Shown here: piece after piece, positions 8,964 to 18,275 of the stretch
Layout: every line of letters starts with the position of its first letter
How positions within the stretch are numbered: the stretch's first letter is position 1
NCBI GenBank assembly: GCA_000277545.1
Contig: AKXM01000024.1
Coordinates: forward strand, 1 to 64,000
DNA length: 64,000 nucleotides
DNA from: Enterobacter sp. Ag1
GTDB taxonomy: Bacteria > Pseudomonadota > Gammaproteobacteria > Enterobacterales > Enterobacteriaceae
Direction of reading: 5' to 3'
Program-made: the position numbers and the translations under genes
Notes under the pieces: generated by a model
The model's input: only the letters and a program-made list of their open reading frames with translations
Told to the model about the DNA's origin: nothing
Databases searched by the model: none

Positions 8964-9479
8964 ATGAAGCAACCAAACTCGGCACCACAAGGTAAAAAAC
9001 CGGCAAAAGCACGCCGTAAATCACGCGAAGAGCTTGACCAGGAAGCGCGTGAGCGTAAGCGCCAGAAAAAACACAGCGGCCACGCAGCGGGGAGCCGCGC
9101 GAATGGTGGCAATCAGGCGAAAGGCGGCAAATCATCGGGTCAGGCGAAAGACCCTCGCATTGGCAGTAAAAAACCTATTCAACTGGGCGTAACCGATGCA
9201 GCACCGGTCGCTAAACAGCACAAACCGAAGAGCGAGAAACCTATGCTAACACCACAGGCTGAGCTGGATATGCTGGAAAACGATGAGCGCCTGGATGGGC
9301 TGCTGGAGCGTCTGGAAGCAGGCGAAACCCTTAGCAAGGAAGAGCAGTCCTGGGTGGATGCGAAGCTCGACCGCATCGATGCACTAATGGAACAGCTCGG
9401 CATCGCCTGGGAAGACGATGAAGAGGAAGAAGAAGAAAAAGCGGATGATTTGATGCGTCTGCTGAAGGGCGGTAACTGA
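8964..9479 (+). CDS. yihI: Der GTPase-activating protein YihI
   Basis: YihI stimulates GTP hydrolysis by Der (EngA) and so modulates 50S ribosomal subunit assembly. The 171-aa protein (E. coli 169) has the family's layout: a very basic, probably disordered N-terminal third ([20 protein letters not shown]), the conserved [20 protein letters not shown] region near residues 100-120, and an acidic C-terminus rich in Asp and Glu. The ATG at 8964 fits. A TATACT -10-like element at 8931 may supply its promoter. A 58-codon frame follows 11 nt after its stop. Confidence 0.95.
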   Translation: MKQPNSAPQGKKPAKARRKSREELDQEARERKRQKKHSGHAAGSRANGGNQAKGGKSSGQAKDPRIGSKKPIQLGVTDAAPVAKQHKPKSEKPMLTPQAELDMLENDERLDGLLERLEAGETLSKEEQSWVDAKLDRIDALMEQLGIAWEDDEEEEEEKADDLMRLLKGGN

Positions 9480-9490
9480 CGTTTACTCCT

Positions 9491-9667
9491 ATGGGATTAC
9501 CTGCTCTTATTATGGTTATTCCGCTGGTGTGTTATCTGCTGTGGTTATTCGTTAAACTACGGCGGCTGTCGCGGCTGCAGAATTCGCTGCGGCGAAGGGT
9601 TATGGCTCGTGGAATGAGCGGGCCAGCTTCGCCTCGTCGGCGCCGGCGACAACACCGCAAGGAGTGA
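9491..9667 (+). CDS. Uncharacterised 58-aa small membrane protein
   Basis: Frame beginning MGLPALIMVIPLVCYLLWLF with one clear transmembrane segment (about residues 4-21) followed by a strongly basic tail ending PRRRRRQHRKE. It starts 11 nt after yihI and ends 2 nt before the hemN ATG, so it fills the yihI-hemN gap exactly and could be translated by coupling, though no clear ribosome-binding site precedes it. Its last codons supply the hemN ribosome-binding site (AAGGAG). A hydrophobic-then-basic layout suggests an inner-membrane protein with a cytoplasmic tail. I do not recognise the family; it may be a shortened version of the DUF2489-type gene that occupies this slot in some other gammaproteobacteria, which is a guess. 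Confidence 0.5.
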   Translation: MGLPALIMVIPLVCYLLWLFVKLRRLSRLQNSLRRRVMARGMSGPASPRRRRRQHRKE

Positions 9668-9669
9668 GT

Positions 9670-11043
9670 ATGTCTGAGCAGTTAATCGACTGGGATCTGG
9701 CTCTGATCCAGAAATATAATTATTCAGGGCCGCGTTACACCTCTTATCCAACCGCACTGGAATTTTCTGAAGCCTTTGGCGAACCGGCATTTTTGCAGGC
9801 GGTTGCCCGTTACCCGGAGCGGCCGCTGTCGCTTTATGTGCATATCCCGTTCTGCCACAAGCTTTGCTATTTCTGTGGCTGCAATAAAATTGTGACCCGC
9901 CAGCAGCACAAGGCCGACCAGTATCTCGATGCTCTGGAGCAGGAAATCATCCACCGTGCGCCGCTGTTTGCGGGCCGGCAGGTTAGCCAGCTGCACTGGG
10001 GCGGCGGGACGCCAACTTATCTGAGCAAAGCGCAAATAAGCCGCCTGATGGCGCTGTTGCGTGGCAATTTCCATTTTAATGATGACGCGGAACTGTCTAT
10101 TGAAGTTGACCCGCGTGAAATTGAACTGGATGTGCTCGACCATCTTCGGCAGGAAGGCTTTACCCGCCTTAGTATGGGCGTTCAGGACTTCAATAAAGAA
10201 GTGCAGCGCCTCGTCAACCGCGAGCAGGACGAAGCGTTTATCTTCGCGCTGATCGAGCGTGCGCGGGCACTGGGGTTTACTTCCACCAACATTGACCTGA
10301 TTTACGGCCTGCCAAAGCAAACGCCGGAAAGCTTTGCCTTCACGCTCAAGCGCGTAGCCGAGCTAAGCCCGCATCGCCTTAGCGTTTTCAACTATGCGCA
10401 TCTGCCGACGCTATTCGCCGCCCAGCGCAAGATTAAAGACGCTGATTTACCGAGCGCGCAGCAGAAGCTGGATATCCTGCAGGAAACCATCGACTCGCTG
10501 ACGGGGTCTGGTTACCAGTTTATCGGGATGGATCACTTTGCCCGCCCGGACGATGAACTGGCGATTGCCCAGCGGGAAGGCAAACTACACCGTAATTTCC
10601 AGGGGTATACCACTCAAGGGGATACCGACCTGCTGGGGCTTGGCGTGTCGGCAATTAGCATGATTGGCGACTGTTACGCGCAGAACCAGAAAGAGCTAAA
10701 GCGCTATTATCAGCAGGTGGATGAGCAGGGCAATGCGCTGTGGCGTGGCCTGGCGCTCACGCGGGACGATTGCATTCGCCGCGATGTTATCAAGGCGCTG
10801 ATCTGCAACTTCCAGCTTAACTTCGCCGACATTGAGCAGGTATGGTCGCTGACGTTTGCGGATTACTTTGCCGAGGACTTAGGCCTTCTGGCGCCGCTGG
10901 CGAAAGATGGGCTGGTGGAGGTCAGTGAGCAGGGGATTCAGGTGACCGGCAAGGGACGCCTGCTTATTCGCAACATTTGCATGTGTTTTGATGCCTATCT
11001 GAGGCAAAAGGCGCGCCTGCAGCAGTTTTCCAGAGTGATATAA
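9670..11043 (+). CDS. hemN: Oxygen-independent coproporphyrinogen III oxidase HemN
   Basis: Radical SAM enzyme that oxidatively decarboxylates coproporphyrinogen III to protoporphyrinogen IX in anaerobic haem synthesis. The 457-aa protein equals the E. coli length. The iron-sulfur cluster cysteines are C62, C66 and C69 in FCHKLCYFCGC, and the SAM-binding GGGTP follows near residue 112. I use the ATG at 9670 with AAGGAG upstream; an in-frame GTG at 9664 is not needed. It ends at a terminator shared with yshB. Confidence 0.97.
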   Translation: MSEQLIDWDLALIQKYNYSGPRYTSYPTALEFSEAFGEPAFLQAVARYPERPLSLYVHIPFCHKLCYFCGCNKIVTRQQHKADQYLDALEQEIIHRAPLFAGRQVSQLHWGGGTPTYLSKAQISRLMALLRGNFHFNDDAELSIEVDPREIELDVLDHLRQEGFTRLSMGVQDFNKEVQRLVNREQDEAFIFALIERARALGFTSTNIDLIYGLPKQTPESFAFTLKRVAELSPHRLSVFNYAHLPTLFAAQRKIKDADLPSAQQKLDILQETIDSLTGSGYQFIGMDHFARPDDELAIAQREGKLHRNFQGYTTQGDTDLLGLGVSAISMIGDCYAQNQKELKRYYQQVDEQGNALWRGLALTRDDCIRRDVIKALICNFQLNFADIEQVWSLTFADYFAEDLGLLAPLAKDGLVEVSEQGIQVTGKGRLLIRNICMCFDAYLRQKARLQQFSRVI

Positions 11044-11070
11044 AAAAGGCGGGGTTTCCCCGCCTTCTCT
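11044..11070. terminator. Bidirectional terminator between hemN and yshB
   Basis: AGGCGGGG-TTT-CCCCGCCT (11047-11065) with A-run on the left and T-rich sequence on the right lies between the converging hemN and yshB stops and can serve both. Confidence 0.85.
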
Positions 11071-11071
11071 T

Positions 11072-11194
11072 TTAGCTAAAGAAGCTCACCAGTAACGCGC
11101 ACATCACCGCGGCTACTGCCGTCTGCGGCGAATGGCCAGCGGCTGCACCAGCTTCAGCGCCGCGCGTGACCATATGAATTACGGATTCCAACAT
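11072..11194 (-). CDS. yshB: Small protein YshB
   Basis: A 40-codon frame starting MLESVIHMVTRGAEAG and ending VMCALLVSFFS, with a hydrophobic C-terminal half. It matches the short YshB protein (36 aa in E. coli) in sequence pattern (MLESVI, HSPQTAVAAVMCA) and in position between hemN and glnG. AGGAGAG stands eight bases before the ATG. The C-terminal hydrophobic stretch suggests a tail-anchored inner-membrane protein. Function is not established in E. coli; a role in Salmonella intracellular growth has been proposed. Confidence 0.85.
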   Translation of the reverse strand: MLESVIHMVTRGAEAGAAAGHSPQTAVAAVMCALLVSFFS

Positions 11195-11306
11195 AACTGA
11201 CTCTCCTGCCTGAACGCGCCCGATCATACTTAACCCGGCACGGCAGTAAAGTACAAAATAGCAGCAATTTGCGGGCTGATTTGCTTCTTTACAAAATGGC
11301 CGAACG

Positions 11307-12722
11307 TTACTCCATACCCAGCTCTTTTAGCTTACGAGTCAGCGTGTTTCGGCCCCATCCCAGCAGGCGAGCTGCTTCTTGTTTATGCCCCTGAGTATGT
11401 CTCAGCGCAGTGGTTAGCAGCGTGCGTTCCATTTCCGGCTGCGCCTCAGAAAGCAGATCCTGATGGCCGGAGCGCAACGCTCGTTCCGCCCACTGTGCCA
11501 ACAGCATGGCCCAGCTGTCCGGGTTGGTCTGCGTGACCCCGCCGCTTTCGGTCACTGTCGTTTCAAACAGCTCGCTCGGGAGATCCTGAATAAGCACTTC
11601 CTGACCCGCTGCCATGACCGTCAACCAGCGACAGGTGTTTTCCAATTGGCGCACGTTGCCGGGCCAGGCGAGACGCGTTAAGGCGTTTTCCGTTTCCGGA
11701 TGCAGCAGCTTTGCTTCCACGCCCAGTTCGCGCGCGGCCACTTGCAGGAAATGGCGTGCCAGACGCGGAATATCTTCCCGACGCTCGCGAAGCGGAGGCA
11801 GGTGCACGCGGATGACGTTCAGACGGTGGAACAAGTCCTCACGAAACTTGCCTTCCTGTACCCGCTGCTCAAGGTTCTGGTGGGTTGCCGCAATGATGCG
11901 GACATCCACTTTTACCGCCGCGTAGCCGCCCACGCGGTAAAACTGTCCGTCGGCCAGCACGCGCAGCAAACGAGTCTGAACGTCCAGCGGCATATCACCT
12001 ATTTCGTCGAGAAACAGCGTGCCGCCGTCAGCCTGTTCGAAGCGCCCCTGGCGAATCTGGTTGGCGCCGGTGAAAGCCCCTTTTTCATGCCCGAACAGCT
12101 CTGACTCGATTAAATCTTTGGGAATAGCCGCCATATTGAGCGCGATAAACGGCGATTTAACCCGCGGGCTGTGGCGGTGCAGCGCGTGCGCCACAAGCTC
12201 TTTACCGGTCCCGGATTCGCCGTTAATCAGTACGCTGATGGAGGAGCGCGACAGACGGCCAATAATACGAAACACGTCCTGCATCGCCGGGGCTTCGCCG
12301 ATGATGTCGGTCGTTGGCCCGTTATCCGGCGCATTTCGCGGCTGCTGCTGTTCCTGATAGTGGCTGATAGCGCGTTCAACCAGCGCTACCGCCTCGTCGA
12401 TATCAAACGGTTTTGGCAGATAATCGAAAGCCCCTTGCTGATAGGCGCTAACGGCTGCGTCTAAATCAGAATGCGCGGTCATGATGATGACCGGCAGCAT
12501 CGGGTGGCGCTGCTTAATCTGCTTTAACAGGGCAAGACCGTCCATGCCGGGCATACGAATGTCCGACAGCAGCACGTCCGGGGTTTTGGTCGCCAGCGCG
12601 TCCAGCACCTCATTGCCACTCTCAAAGGTGGTGCAGCTTAATCCGGCTCCGGTTAACGCGCGCTCAAGGACCCAGCGGATGGAGCTATCGTCGTCAACGA
12701 CCCAAACTATCCCTCGTTGCAT
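11307..12722 (-). CDS. glnG: Nitrogen regulation response regulator NtrC (GlnG)
   Basis: NtrC-P activates sigma-54 promoters under nitrogen limitation. The 471-aa protein has a receiver domain with phospho-acceptor D54 (LLSDIRMPG), an AAA+ domain with Walker A GESGTGKE near 168 and the sigma-54-contacting GAFTGA loop, and a C-terminal Fis-type helix-turn-helix ([18 protein letters not shown]). Two more residues than E. coli sit in the linker before the DNA-binding domain. The start is the ATG at 12722 with AGAGG upstream. Last gene of glnA-glnL-glnG, 8 nt after glnL. Confidence 0.98.
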   Translation of the reverse strand: MQRGIVWVVDDDSSIRWVLERALTGAGLSCTTFESGNEVLDALATKTPDVLLSDIRMPGMDGLALLKQIKQRHPMLPVIIMTAHSDLDAAVSAYQQGAFDYLPKPFDIDEAVALVERAISHYQEQQQPRNAPDNGPTTDIIGEAPAMQDVFRIIGRLSRSSISVLINGESGTGKELVAHALHRHSPRVKSPFIALNMAAIPKDLIESELFGHEKGAFTGANQIRQGRFEQADGGTLFLDEIGDMPLDVQTRLLRVLADGQFYRVGGYAAVKVDVRIIAATHQNLEQRVQEGKFREDLFHRLNVIRVHLPPLRERREDIPRLARHFLQVAARELGVEAKLLHPETENALTRLAWPGNVRQLENTCRWLTVMAAGQEVLIQDLPSELFETTVTESGGVTQTNPDSWAMLLAQWAERALRSGHQDLLSEAQPEMERTLLTTALRHTQGHKQEAARLLGWGRNTLTRKLKELGME

Positions 12723-12730
12723 AATGACCT

Positions 12731-13780
12731 CTACTTCCGAATAGGCAGGTAAACCGAAAATTCGGTATGACCAGGCCAACTGTTGAATTCGATTTTCCCC
12801 GAATGCTGGTCGATCAGGCTACGCGCGATGGAAAGACCCAGCCCGGTGCCGCCCTCTCGCCCACTGACCATCGGGTAGAACAACGTGTCCTGCAAATGTG
12901 CCGGGATACCCGGGCCGTTATCTTCAATATCTATGCGTGCCGCGAGGCGGTAGCGAGAACCGTGCAGCGTCAGCTGGAAAGCGGTACGGGTACGCAAGAT
13001 AATCTCGCCCCCTTCGCTACCCAGCGCCTGCAGCGCATTGCGTACGATATTCAGCAAAACTTGCTCAATTTGGTCAGGGTCGTGCGCAAACTCCGGCAAA
13101 CTCGGATCGTAATCCCGTACAAGAGTGACGTTATCCGGCAGCTCCATCGACACGAGTTTCACCACGCGTTCGGCAACTTTATGAATGCTTTCGGTGACGT
13201 GCATCCCCGGCTGCTGGGGCCCTAGCAGACGATCCACCAGATTACGTAGGCGGTCCGCCTGTTCAATAATGACTTTGGTGTACTCCGTCAGCGATGGGTC
13301 AGGGAGCGCTTTACTCAGCAGTTGCGCCGCGCCACGTAAGCCGCCTAACGGGTTTTTAATCTCATGCGCAAGGCCACGAACTAAATCTCGGGCAGCAATC
13401 TGTTGCGCATGTTGCAGCTGTTCCTGACTCAATCGACGCTGATTATCCATCGGCGCCATTTCCATCAGGATGTACCCTTCCGGCAGCTTTTGTGCCGTCA
13501 GAGAAAGAATGTGCGATCGGCCATCAATGACCAGAGTCACTTCGTTGTCGGTAAACCCCTGGCCTGCCATCAGGCTTTCCTGCATGACGCCAATATTCAA
13601 CGAGAAATAACTCAATAGATCCGGCAAAGGTGTGCCGTACAGCTTGCGTGAACTCTGCGCCAGCAGCTGCTGAGCCGCAGGGTTGGCGTAGTGAACCGCC
13701 AGCTCGTCATCCACGAGCAGGATGCTGTTGATGAGAGAATTCAGAATCTGCCCAGCATCGGGCAGCGCGCCAGTTGCCAT
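12731..13780 (-). CDS. glnL: Sensor histidine kinase/phosphatase NtrB (GlnL)
   Basis: NtrB phosphorylates NtrC when nitrogen is scarce and dephosphorylates it when bound by the PII protein. The cytoplasmic 349-aa protein has an N-terminal PAS domain, the phospho-accepting H139 ([12 protein letters not shown]), and a kinase domain with N box (NIVRNALQA), DNGPG and GGTGLGLS motifs. The ATG at 13780 gives the E. coli length, with GGAG upstream. An NtrC site just upstream implies autogenous control from glnLp, besides read-through from glnA. Confidence 0.98.
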   Translation of the reverse strand: MATGALPDAGQILNSLINSILLVDDELAVHYANPAAQQLLAQSSRKLYGTPLPDLLSYFSLNIGVMQESLMAGQGFTDNEVTLVIDGRSHILSLTAQKLPEGYILMEMAPMDNQRRLSQEQLQHAQQIAARDLVRGLAHEIKNPLGGLRGAAQLLSKALPDPSLTEYTKVIIEQADRLRNLVDRLLGPQQPGMHVTESIHKVAERVVKLVSMELPDNVTLVRDYDPSLPEFAHDPDQIEQVLLNIVRNALQALGSEGGEIILRTRTAFQLTLHGSRYRLAARIDIEDNGPGIPAHLQDTLFYPMVSGREGGTGLGLSIARSLIDQHSGKIEFNSWPGHTEFSVYLPIRK

Positions 13781-13793
13781 ACAGCAGTCTCCG

Positions 13794-13810
13794 TGCACCG
13801 TTTTAGTGCA
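13794..13810 (-). promoter_or_regulatory. NtrC operator at the glnL promoter
   Basis: TGCACCGTTTTAGTGCA is a 17-bp dyad of the NtrC-binding form (TGCAC-N7-GTGCA), 13 bp upstream of the glnL start codon. In E. coli NtrC bound at the corresponding site represses glnLp, so I infer autorepression of glnLG. Confidence 0.85.
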
Positions 13811-13858
13811 TTATAGTCTTTGAGTGACAAAAAACAGCGTCACAGGAGGATCCGATGG

Positions 13859-13886
13859 AGAAAAAAGCCCATCCGAAGATGGGCCA
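13859..13886 (-). terminator. Terminator between glnA and glnL
   Basis: On the minus strand GCCCATC-TTCG-GATGGGC (13867-13884) is followed by TTTTTT, 33 nt after the glnA stop. It should end most glnA messages while allowing partial read-through into glnLG, as in E. coli. Confidence 0.88.
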
Positions 13887-13917
13887 AAGTTTCCACGGCA
13901 ACAAAAAACAACTTCAA

Positions 13918-15327
13918 TTAGACGCTGTAGTACAGCTCGAACTCTACCGGATGCGGAGTCATGCGAACGCGGTCGTTTTCTTCAGTGCGCAGCGCGATGT
14001 AAGCATCGATAGCGTCGTCGGTGAATACGCCACCCGCAGTCAGGAACTCACGGTCTTCGCTCAGTGCATTCAGGGCTTCTTCCAGAGAGCCAGCAACCTG
14101 TGGGATCTCTTTCGCTTCTTCTGGCGGCAGGTCATACAGGTTTTTATCCATGGCTTCGCCTGGGTGGATCTTGTTCTTAATACCGTCCAGACCGGCCATC
14201 AGCAGCGCTGCGAAGCACAGGTATGGGTTAGCCGCTGGGTCCGGGAAGCGCACTTCGATACGACGTGCTTTCGGAGACGCAACCACCGGGATACGGATAG
14301 AAGCAGAACGGTTACGGGCAGAGTAAGCCAGCATAACTGGAGCTTCGTAGCCTGGGACCAGACGCTTGTAGGAGTTGGTGGTTGGGTTCGCCAGGGCGTT
14401 GATCGCTTTAGCGTGTTTGATAACACCCCCGATGTAGTACAGCGCTTGCTCAGACAGGCCAGCATATTTGTCACCGGAGAACAGGTTTACGCCGTTCTTG
14501 GACAGGGACATGTGGCAGTGCATGCCGGAACCGTTATCGCCAAACATTGGTTTTGGCATAAAGGTCGCGGTTTTGCCGTAAGCGTGAGCCACGTTGTGTA
14601 CAACGTATTTGTAGATCTGAATTTCATCAGCTTTTTTGGTCATGGTGTTGAAGCGGGTTGCCACTTCGTTCTGACCAGCGGTCGCCACTTCGTGGTGATG
14701 AGCTTCAACAACCAGGCCCATCTGCTCCATGGTCAGACACATAGCAGAACGCAGGTCCTGAGAAGAGTCGACCGGTGGCACTGGGAAGTAACCGCCTTTC
14801 ACCGCTGGACGGTGGCCTTTGTTACCGCCTTCGTATTTGGTGCCGGTGTTCCATGCGCCTTCGATATCATCGATAGCTACGTGGGAGCCGGAGATAGAGC
14901 TGCCGAAGCGAATGTCGTCGAACAGGAAGAATTCTGGCTCTGGCCCGAACAGAACGGTGTCTGCGATGCCGGTAGAGCGCAGGTAGTCTTCAGCGCGTTT
15001 TGCAATAGAACGCGGGTCACGGTCGTAGCCCTGCATAGTGCCTGGCTCGAGAATGTCACAGCGGATAATCAAGGTAGAGTCCGCGAAGAACGGGTCGATT
15101 ACCGCCGTCGTTGGGTCTGGCATCAGCACCATGTCGGATTCGTTGATACCTTTCCAGCCACCAATCGAGGAGCCGTCAAACATTTTGCCTTCTTCGAAGA
15201 AGTCAGCATTTACCTGATGAGCAGGAATAGTGACGTGCTGTTCTTTACCTTTAGTGTCGGTAAAGCGCAGATCAACAAACTTAACTTCATGCTCATTCAG
15301 CATCGTCAAAACGTGTTCAGCGGACAT
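13918..15327 (-). CDS. glnA: Glutamine synthetase, type I
   Basis: Dodecameric enzyme making glutamine from glutamate, ammonia and ATP, the main route of ammonia assimilation. The 469-aa product equals the E. coli length and shows the class I signatures (FDGSSIGGW near residue 50, the ATP-binding [16 protein letters not shown] block, and [10 protein letters not shown] containing the adenylylated tyrosine near 398). The start is [15 protein letters not shown] at 15327 with GGGAGAG upstream; an in-frame ATG at 15381 lies in the leader. Controlled by a sigma-54 promoter and NtrC sites upstream. Confidence 0.99.
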   Translation of the reverse strand: MSAEHVLTMLNEHEVKFVDLRFTDTKGKEQHVTIPAHQVNADFFEEGKMFDGSSIGGWKGINESDMVLMPDPTTAVIDPFFADSTLIIRCDILEPGTMQGYDRDPRSIAKRAEDYLRSTGIADTVLFGPEPEFFLFDDIRFGSSISGSHVAIDDIEGAWNTGTKYEGGNKGHRPAVKGGYFPVPPVDSSQDLRSAMCLTMEQMGLVVEAHHHEVATAGQNEVATRFNTMTKKADEIQIYKYVVHNVAHAYGKTATFMPKPMFGDNGSGMHCHMSLSKNGVNLFSGDKYAGLSEQALYYIGGVIKHAKAINALANPTTNSYKRLVPGYEAPVMLAYSARNRSASIRIPVVASPKARRIEVRFPDPAANPYLCFAALLMAGLDGIKNKIHPGEAMDKNLYDLPPEEAKEIPQVAGSLEEALNALSEDREFLTAGGVFTDDAIDAYIALRTEENDRVRMTPHPVEFELYYSV

Positions 15328-15413
15328 ACTTAAACTCTCCCGGATTGGTGTAGTCGTCGTGGTAACGAGGTAATCAAACACTTCTTAATGTGGCTTTTCG
15401 CCATAAAATGTTT

Positions 15414-15432
15414 AAAGCGAAATCTGTGCCAA
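15414..15432 (-). promoter_or_regulatory. Sigma-54 promoter glnAp2
   Basis: On the minus strand the sequence TTGGCACAGATTTCGCTTT carries the -24 (TTGGCAC) and -12 (TTCGCT) elements of a sigma-54 promoter and, as far as I recall it, is identical to E. coli glnAp2. It is the nitrogen-limitation promoter activated by NtrC-P. Confidence 0.93.
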
Positions 15433-15504
15433 CTTTTAAATCACCCTAAAAAGGCGCTATCATGCGCACCATAGTGCAAAAGGGCTGCACCAGGATGAAT
15501 AATT

Positions 15505-15521
15505 TGCACCAATATAGTGCT
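15505..15521 (-). promoter_or_regulatory. NtrC enhancer site, promoter-proximal
   Basis: TGCACCAATATAGTGCT is an NtrC dyad centred about 108 bp upstream of the expected glnAp2 start. Its centre is 32 bp, three helical turns, from the next site, the spacing that supports cooperative enhancer binding. A weaker dyad, GCGCACCATAGTGCA, lies closer to the promoter at 15464-15478. Confidence 0.88.
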
Positions 15522-15536
15522 TCAGTATGAAACCTG

Positions 15537-15553
15537 AGCACCATATTGGTGCA
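15537..15553 (-). promoter_or_regulatory. NtrC enhancer site, promoter-distal
   Basis: AGCACCATATTGGTGCA, centred about 140 bp upstream of the expected glnAp2 start, is the strongest NtrC dyad in the region. In E. coli the equivalent site also overlaps the sigma-70 promoter glnAp1 and represses it. Confidence 0.9.
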
Positions 15554-15581
15554 ATTTACGTTATGGCTCCCTTTTTAGCTC

Positions 15582-15597
15582 CGTGAAAGCGATCACA
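15582..15597 (-). promoter_or_regulatory. CRP-binding site of glnAp1
   Basis: On the minus strand TGTGATCGCTTTCACG is a near-consensus CRP site (TGTGA-N6-TCACG). It lies upstream of the NtrC sites as in E. coli, where CRP-cAMP stimulates the sigma-70 promoter glnAp1. It could also affect divergent typA. Confidence 0.85.
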
Positions 15598-15642
15598 AAC
15601 CCTTACTTTCTGCATTGTTTGTAAAGGTTCTTTGTGATCCTG

Positions 15643-15671
15643 TTCTGTCCTTCGATTAATACGTGTACAAT
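15643..15671 (+). promoter_or_regulatory. Possible typA sigma-70 promoter
   Basis: TACAAT at 15666-15671 is a good -10 element placed 33 nt before the typA GTG. The -35 position (TTCTGT, 17 bp upstream) is poor, so the assignment rests mainly on the -10. Confidence 0.4.
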
Positions 15672-15703
15672 AACGCGCTATTTCTAATGCCTGAGGCAAA
15701 GTT

Positions 15704-17530
15704 GTGATCGAAAATCTGCGTAATATCGCCATCATCGCGCACGTTGACCATGGTAAAACTACCCTGGTTGATAAGCTGCTGCAGCAATCTGGTACTTTCA
15801 GTAACGAACGTGCTGAAGCCACTGAACGCGTGATGGACTCCAATGACCTGGAGAAAGAGCGTGGGATTACCATCCTCGCTAAAAACACCGCTATCAAATG
15901 GAATGACTATCGTATCAACATCGTTGATACCCCAGGACACGCCGACTTCGGTGGTGAAGTTGAGCGCGTAATGTCAATGGTTGACTCCGTTCTGCTGGTG
16001 GTTGACGCAATGGATGGCCCAATGCCGCAGACGCGCTTCGTAACCAAGAAGGCGTTTGCCCATGGTTTGAAGCCGATCGTGGTTATCAACAAAGTTGACC
16101 GCCCTGGCGCGCGTCCTGACTGGGTTGTGGATCAGGTCTTCGACCTGTTCGTTAACCTTGATGCGACCGACGAACAGCTCGACTTCCCAATCATCTATGC
16201 ATCCGCACTGAACGGCATCGCGGGTATGGATCACAATGATATGGCGGCGGATATGACTCCACTGTACCAGGCCATTGTCGATCGCGTACCGGCACCGAAC
16301 GTTGACCTCGACGGTCCACTGCAGATGCAAATTTCCCAGCTGGACTACAACAACTACGTTGGTGTTATCGGCATCGGCCGTATCAAACGCGGTAAAGTGA
16401 AGCCAAACCAGCAGATCACTATCATTGATAGCGAAGGGAAAACCCGTAACGGTAAAGTCGGTAAAGTGCTGACCCACCTGGGTCTGGAGCGTATCGAGTC
16501 TACCGAAGCTGAAGCTGGCGACATCATCGCTATCACCGGCCTGGGCGAGCTGAACATCTCCGACACCATTTGCGACCCGCAAAATGTTGAAGCGCTGCCG
16601 GCGTTGTCCGTAGATGAACCAACCGTTTCCATGTTCTTCAACGTCAACACCTCTCCGTTCTGCGGTAAAGAAGGTAAGTTCGTGACCTCTCGTCAGATTC
16701 TGGATCGTCTGAACAAAGAGCTGGTTCACAACGTTGCGCTGCGTGTTGAAGAAACCGAAGATGCGGACGCATTCCGCGTTTCCGGTCGTGGTGAACTGCA
16801 CCTCTCCGTTCTGATCGAAAACATGCGTCGTGAAGGTTTCGAGCTGGCGGTATCCCGTCCGAAAGTTATCTTCCGCGAAATCGACGGCCGTAAACAAGAG
16901 CCGTTCGAAAACGTGACGCTGGATATCGAAGAGCAGCATCAGGGCTCCGTGATGCAGGCGCTCGGTGAGCGTAAAGGCGACCTGAAAAACATGAATCCAG
17001 ACGGCAAAGGCCGCGTGCGTCTTGACTACGTTATCCCAAGCCGTGGTCTGATCGGCTTCCGTAACGAATTCATGACCATGACCTCCGGTACCGGTCTGCT
17101 GTACTCCACCTTCAGCCACTATGACGACATTCGTCAGGGCGAAGTGGGTCAGCGCCAGAACGGCGTACTGATCTCTAACGGTCAGGGTAAAGCGGTTGCG
17201 TTTGCGCTGTTCGGTCTGCAGGATCGCGGCAAGCTGTTCCTGGGCCACGGGGCTGAAGTTTACGAAGGCCAGATCATCGGTATTCACAGTCGTTCTAACG
17301 ACCTGACCGTAAACTGCCTGACCGGTAAGAAGCTGACCAACATGCGTGCTTCCGGTACTGACGAAGCGACCACCCTGGTTCCTGCGCAGAAAATGACCCT
17401 GGAGCAAGCTCTGGAGTTCATCGATGACGACGAACTGGTTGAAGTGACCCCGCTGTCCGTGCGTATCCGTAAGCGCCACCTGACTGAAAACGACCGTAAA
17501 CGTGCGGGTCGTGGTAGCAAAGAAGCTTAA
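15704..17530 (+). CDS. typA: Ribosome-associated GTPase BipA/TypA
   Basis: Translation-factor GTPase that binds 70S ribosomes and helps 50S assembly, notably at low temperature and under stress. The 608-aa protein has the P-loop AHVDHGKTT at residues 12-20, switch [30 protein letters not shown], and EF-G-like C-terminal domains ending in a basic tail. The start is a GTG with TGAGG upstream, giving the usual [19 protein letters not shown]. Divergent from glnA. In E. coli K-12 the sulfoquinovose genes follow; here yihX follows directly. Confidence 0.98.
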   Translation: MIENLRNIAIIAHVDHGKTTLVDKLLQQSGTFSNERAEATERVMDSNDLEKERGITILAKNTAIKWNDYRINIVDTPGHADFGGEVERVMSMVDSVLLVVDAMDGPMPQTRFVTKKAFAHGLKPIVVINKVDRPGARPDWVVDQVFDLFVNLDATDEQLDFPIIYASALNGIAGMDHNDMAADMTPLYQAIVDRVPAPNVDLDGPLQMQISQLDYNNYVGVIGIGRIKRGKVKPNQQITIIDSEGKTRNGKVGKVLTHLGLERIESTEAEAGDIIAITGLGELNISDTICDPQNVEALPALSVDEPTVSMFFNVNTSPFCGKEGKFVTSRQILDRLNKELVHNVALRVEETEDADAFRVSGRGELHLSVLIENMRREGFELAVSRPKVIFREIDGRKQEPFENVTLDIEEQHQGSVMQALGERKGDLKNMNPDGKGRVRLDYVIPSRGLIGFRNEFMTMTSGTGLLYSTFSHYDDIRQGEVGQRQNGVLISNGQGKAVAFALFGLQDRGKLFLGHGAEVYEGQIIGIHSRSNDLTVNCLTGKKLTNMRASGTDEATTLVPAQKMTLEQALEFIDDDELVEVTPLSVRIRKRHLTENDRKRAGRGSKEA

Positions 17531-17551
17531 GTTTCTTTTCTGCAGTCTGCT

Positions 17552-17583
17552 GAAGCCCTGCCTGTAAAGGCGGGGCTTTTTTA
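17552..17583 (+). terminator. Terminator of typA
   Basis: AAGCCCTGCC-TGTAAA-GGCGGGGCTT followed by a T-run, 22 nt after the typA stop codon. Confidence 0.9.
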
Positions 17584-17678
17584 TTTCTGCCTTAGAATGC
17601 GCAACCTCGCCTTCCTCTGATAGTCAAAGCCAGCCTTTCCCGCTACAGTTATTTCTCCATGTCGGAAAGGAGGTGCGC

Positions 17679-18275
17679 ATGCTGTATATCTTTGATTTAG
17701 GTAACGTCATCGTTGATATCGACTTTAATCGCGTGCTCGGTGTCTGGAGCGATTACAGCCGGGTGCCGTTAGCCAACCTGCAGAAAAGTTTCGCGATGGG
17801 AGAAACCTTCCATCAGCATGAACGTGGGCAGATAACGGACGAAGTCTTTGCTGAACGTTTATGCCACGAAATGGACGTAGCGCTCAGCTACGAGCAGTTT
17901 GCCGCGGGCTGGCAGGCGATTTTCATTGGCCTGCGCAAAGACACCATTGGCGTCATGCAGAAGCTGCGCGAGCAGGGGCATCGCGTGGTGGTGCTTTCCA
18001 ACACCAACCGCCTGCATACGGGTTTCTGGCCTGATGAATACCCGGAAGTGGCGCAGTCGGCCGATAAAATCTACCTCTCCCAGGAAATGGGGATGCGCAA
18101 GCCGGACGCGGAAATCTACCTTAAGGTGCTAGAGGAAGAAGGCTTCTCTGCCGATCAGGCCGTATTCTTCGATGATAATGCCGACAATATTCACGGTGCA
18201 CGAGCGTTGGGCATCACCAGCATTCAGGTGATCGACAAGCAGACTATCCCCGACTGGTTTGCTAAACAGGGATGA
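17679..18275 (+). CDS. yihX: Alpha-D-glucose-1-phosphate phosphatase YihX (HAD family)
   Basis: HAD-superfamily hydrolase releasing glucose from alpha-glucose-1-phosphate in the cytoplasm. The 198-aa protein has motif I FDLGNV with nucleophile D6, motif [10 protein letters not shown] near 106, the lysine motif GMRKPD, and motif [10 protein letters not shown] near 163. The ATG at 17679 is preceded by an unusually strong AAGGAGG; an in-frame start six bases upstream would overlap that site. First gene of the tightly overlapping yihX-yihY-dtd set: its stop overlaps the yihY start. Confidence 0.95.
   Translation: MLYIFDLGNVIVDIDFNRVLGVWSDYSRVPLANLQKSFAMGETFHQHERGQITDEVFAERLCHEMDVALSYEQFAAGWQAIFIGLRKDTIGVMQKLREQGHRVVVLSNTNRLHTGFWPDEYPEVAQSADKIYLSQEMGMRKPDAEIYLKVLEEEGFSADQAVFFDDNADNIHGARALGITSIQVIDKQTIPDWFAKQG

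Noticed and set aside
13855-15333. 492-codon open frame on the plus strand over glnA
   Set aside because: Antisense shadow of glnA, created by its biased codon use; the translation has no recognisable domain and starts inside the glnA-glnL terminator.
15974-17479. 501-codon open frame on the minus strand over typA
   Set aside because: Antisense to the highly conserved, codon-biased typA gene; no ribosome-binding site and no homology.
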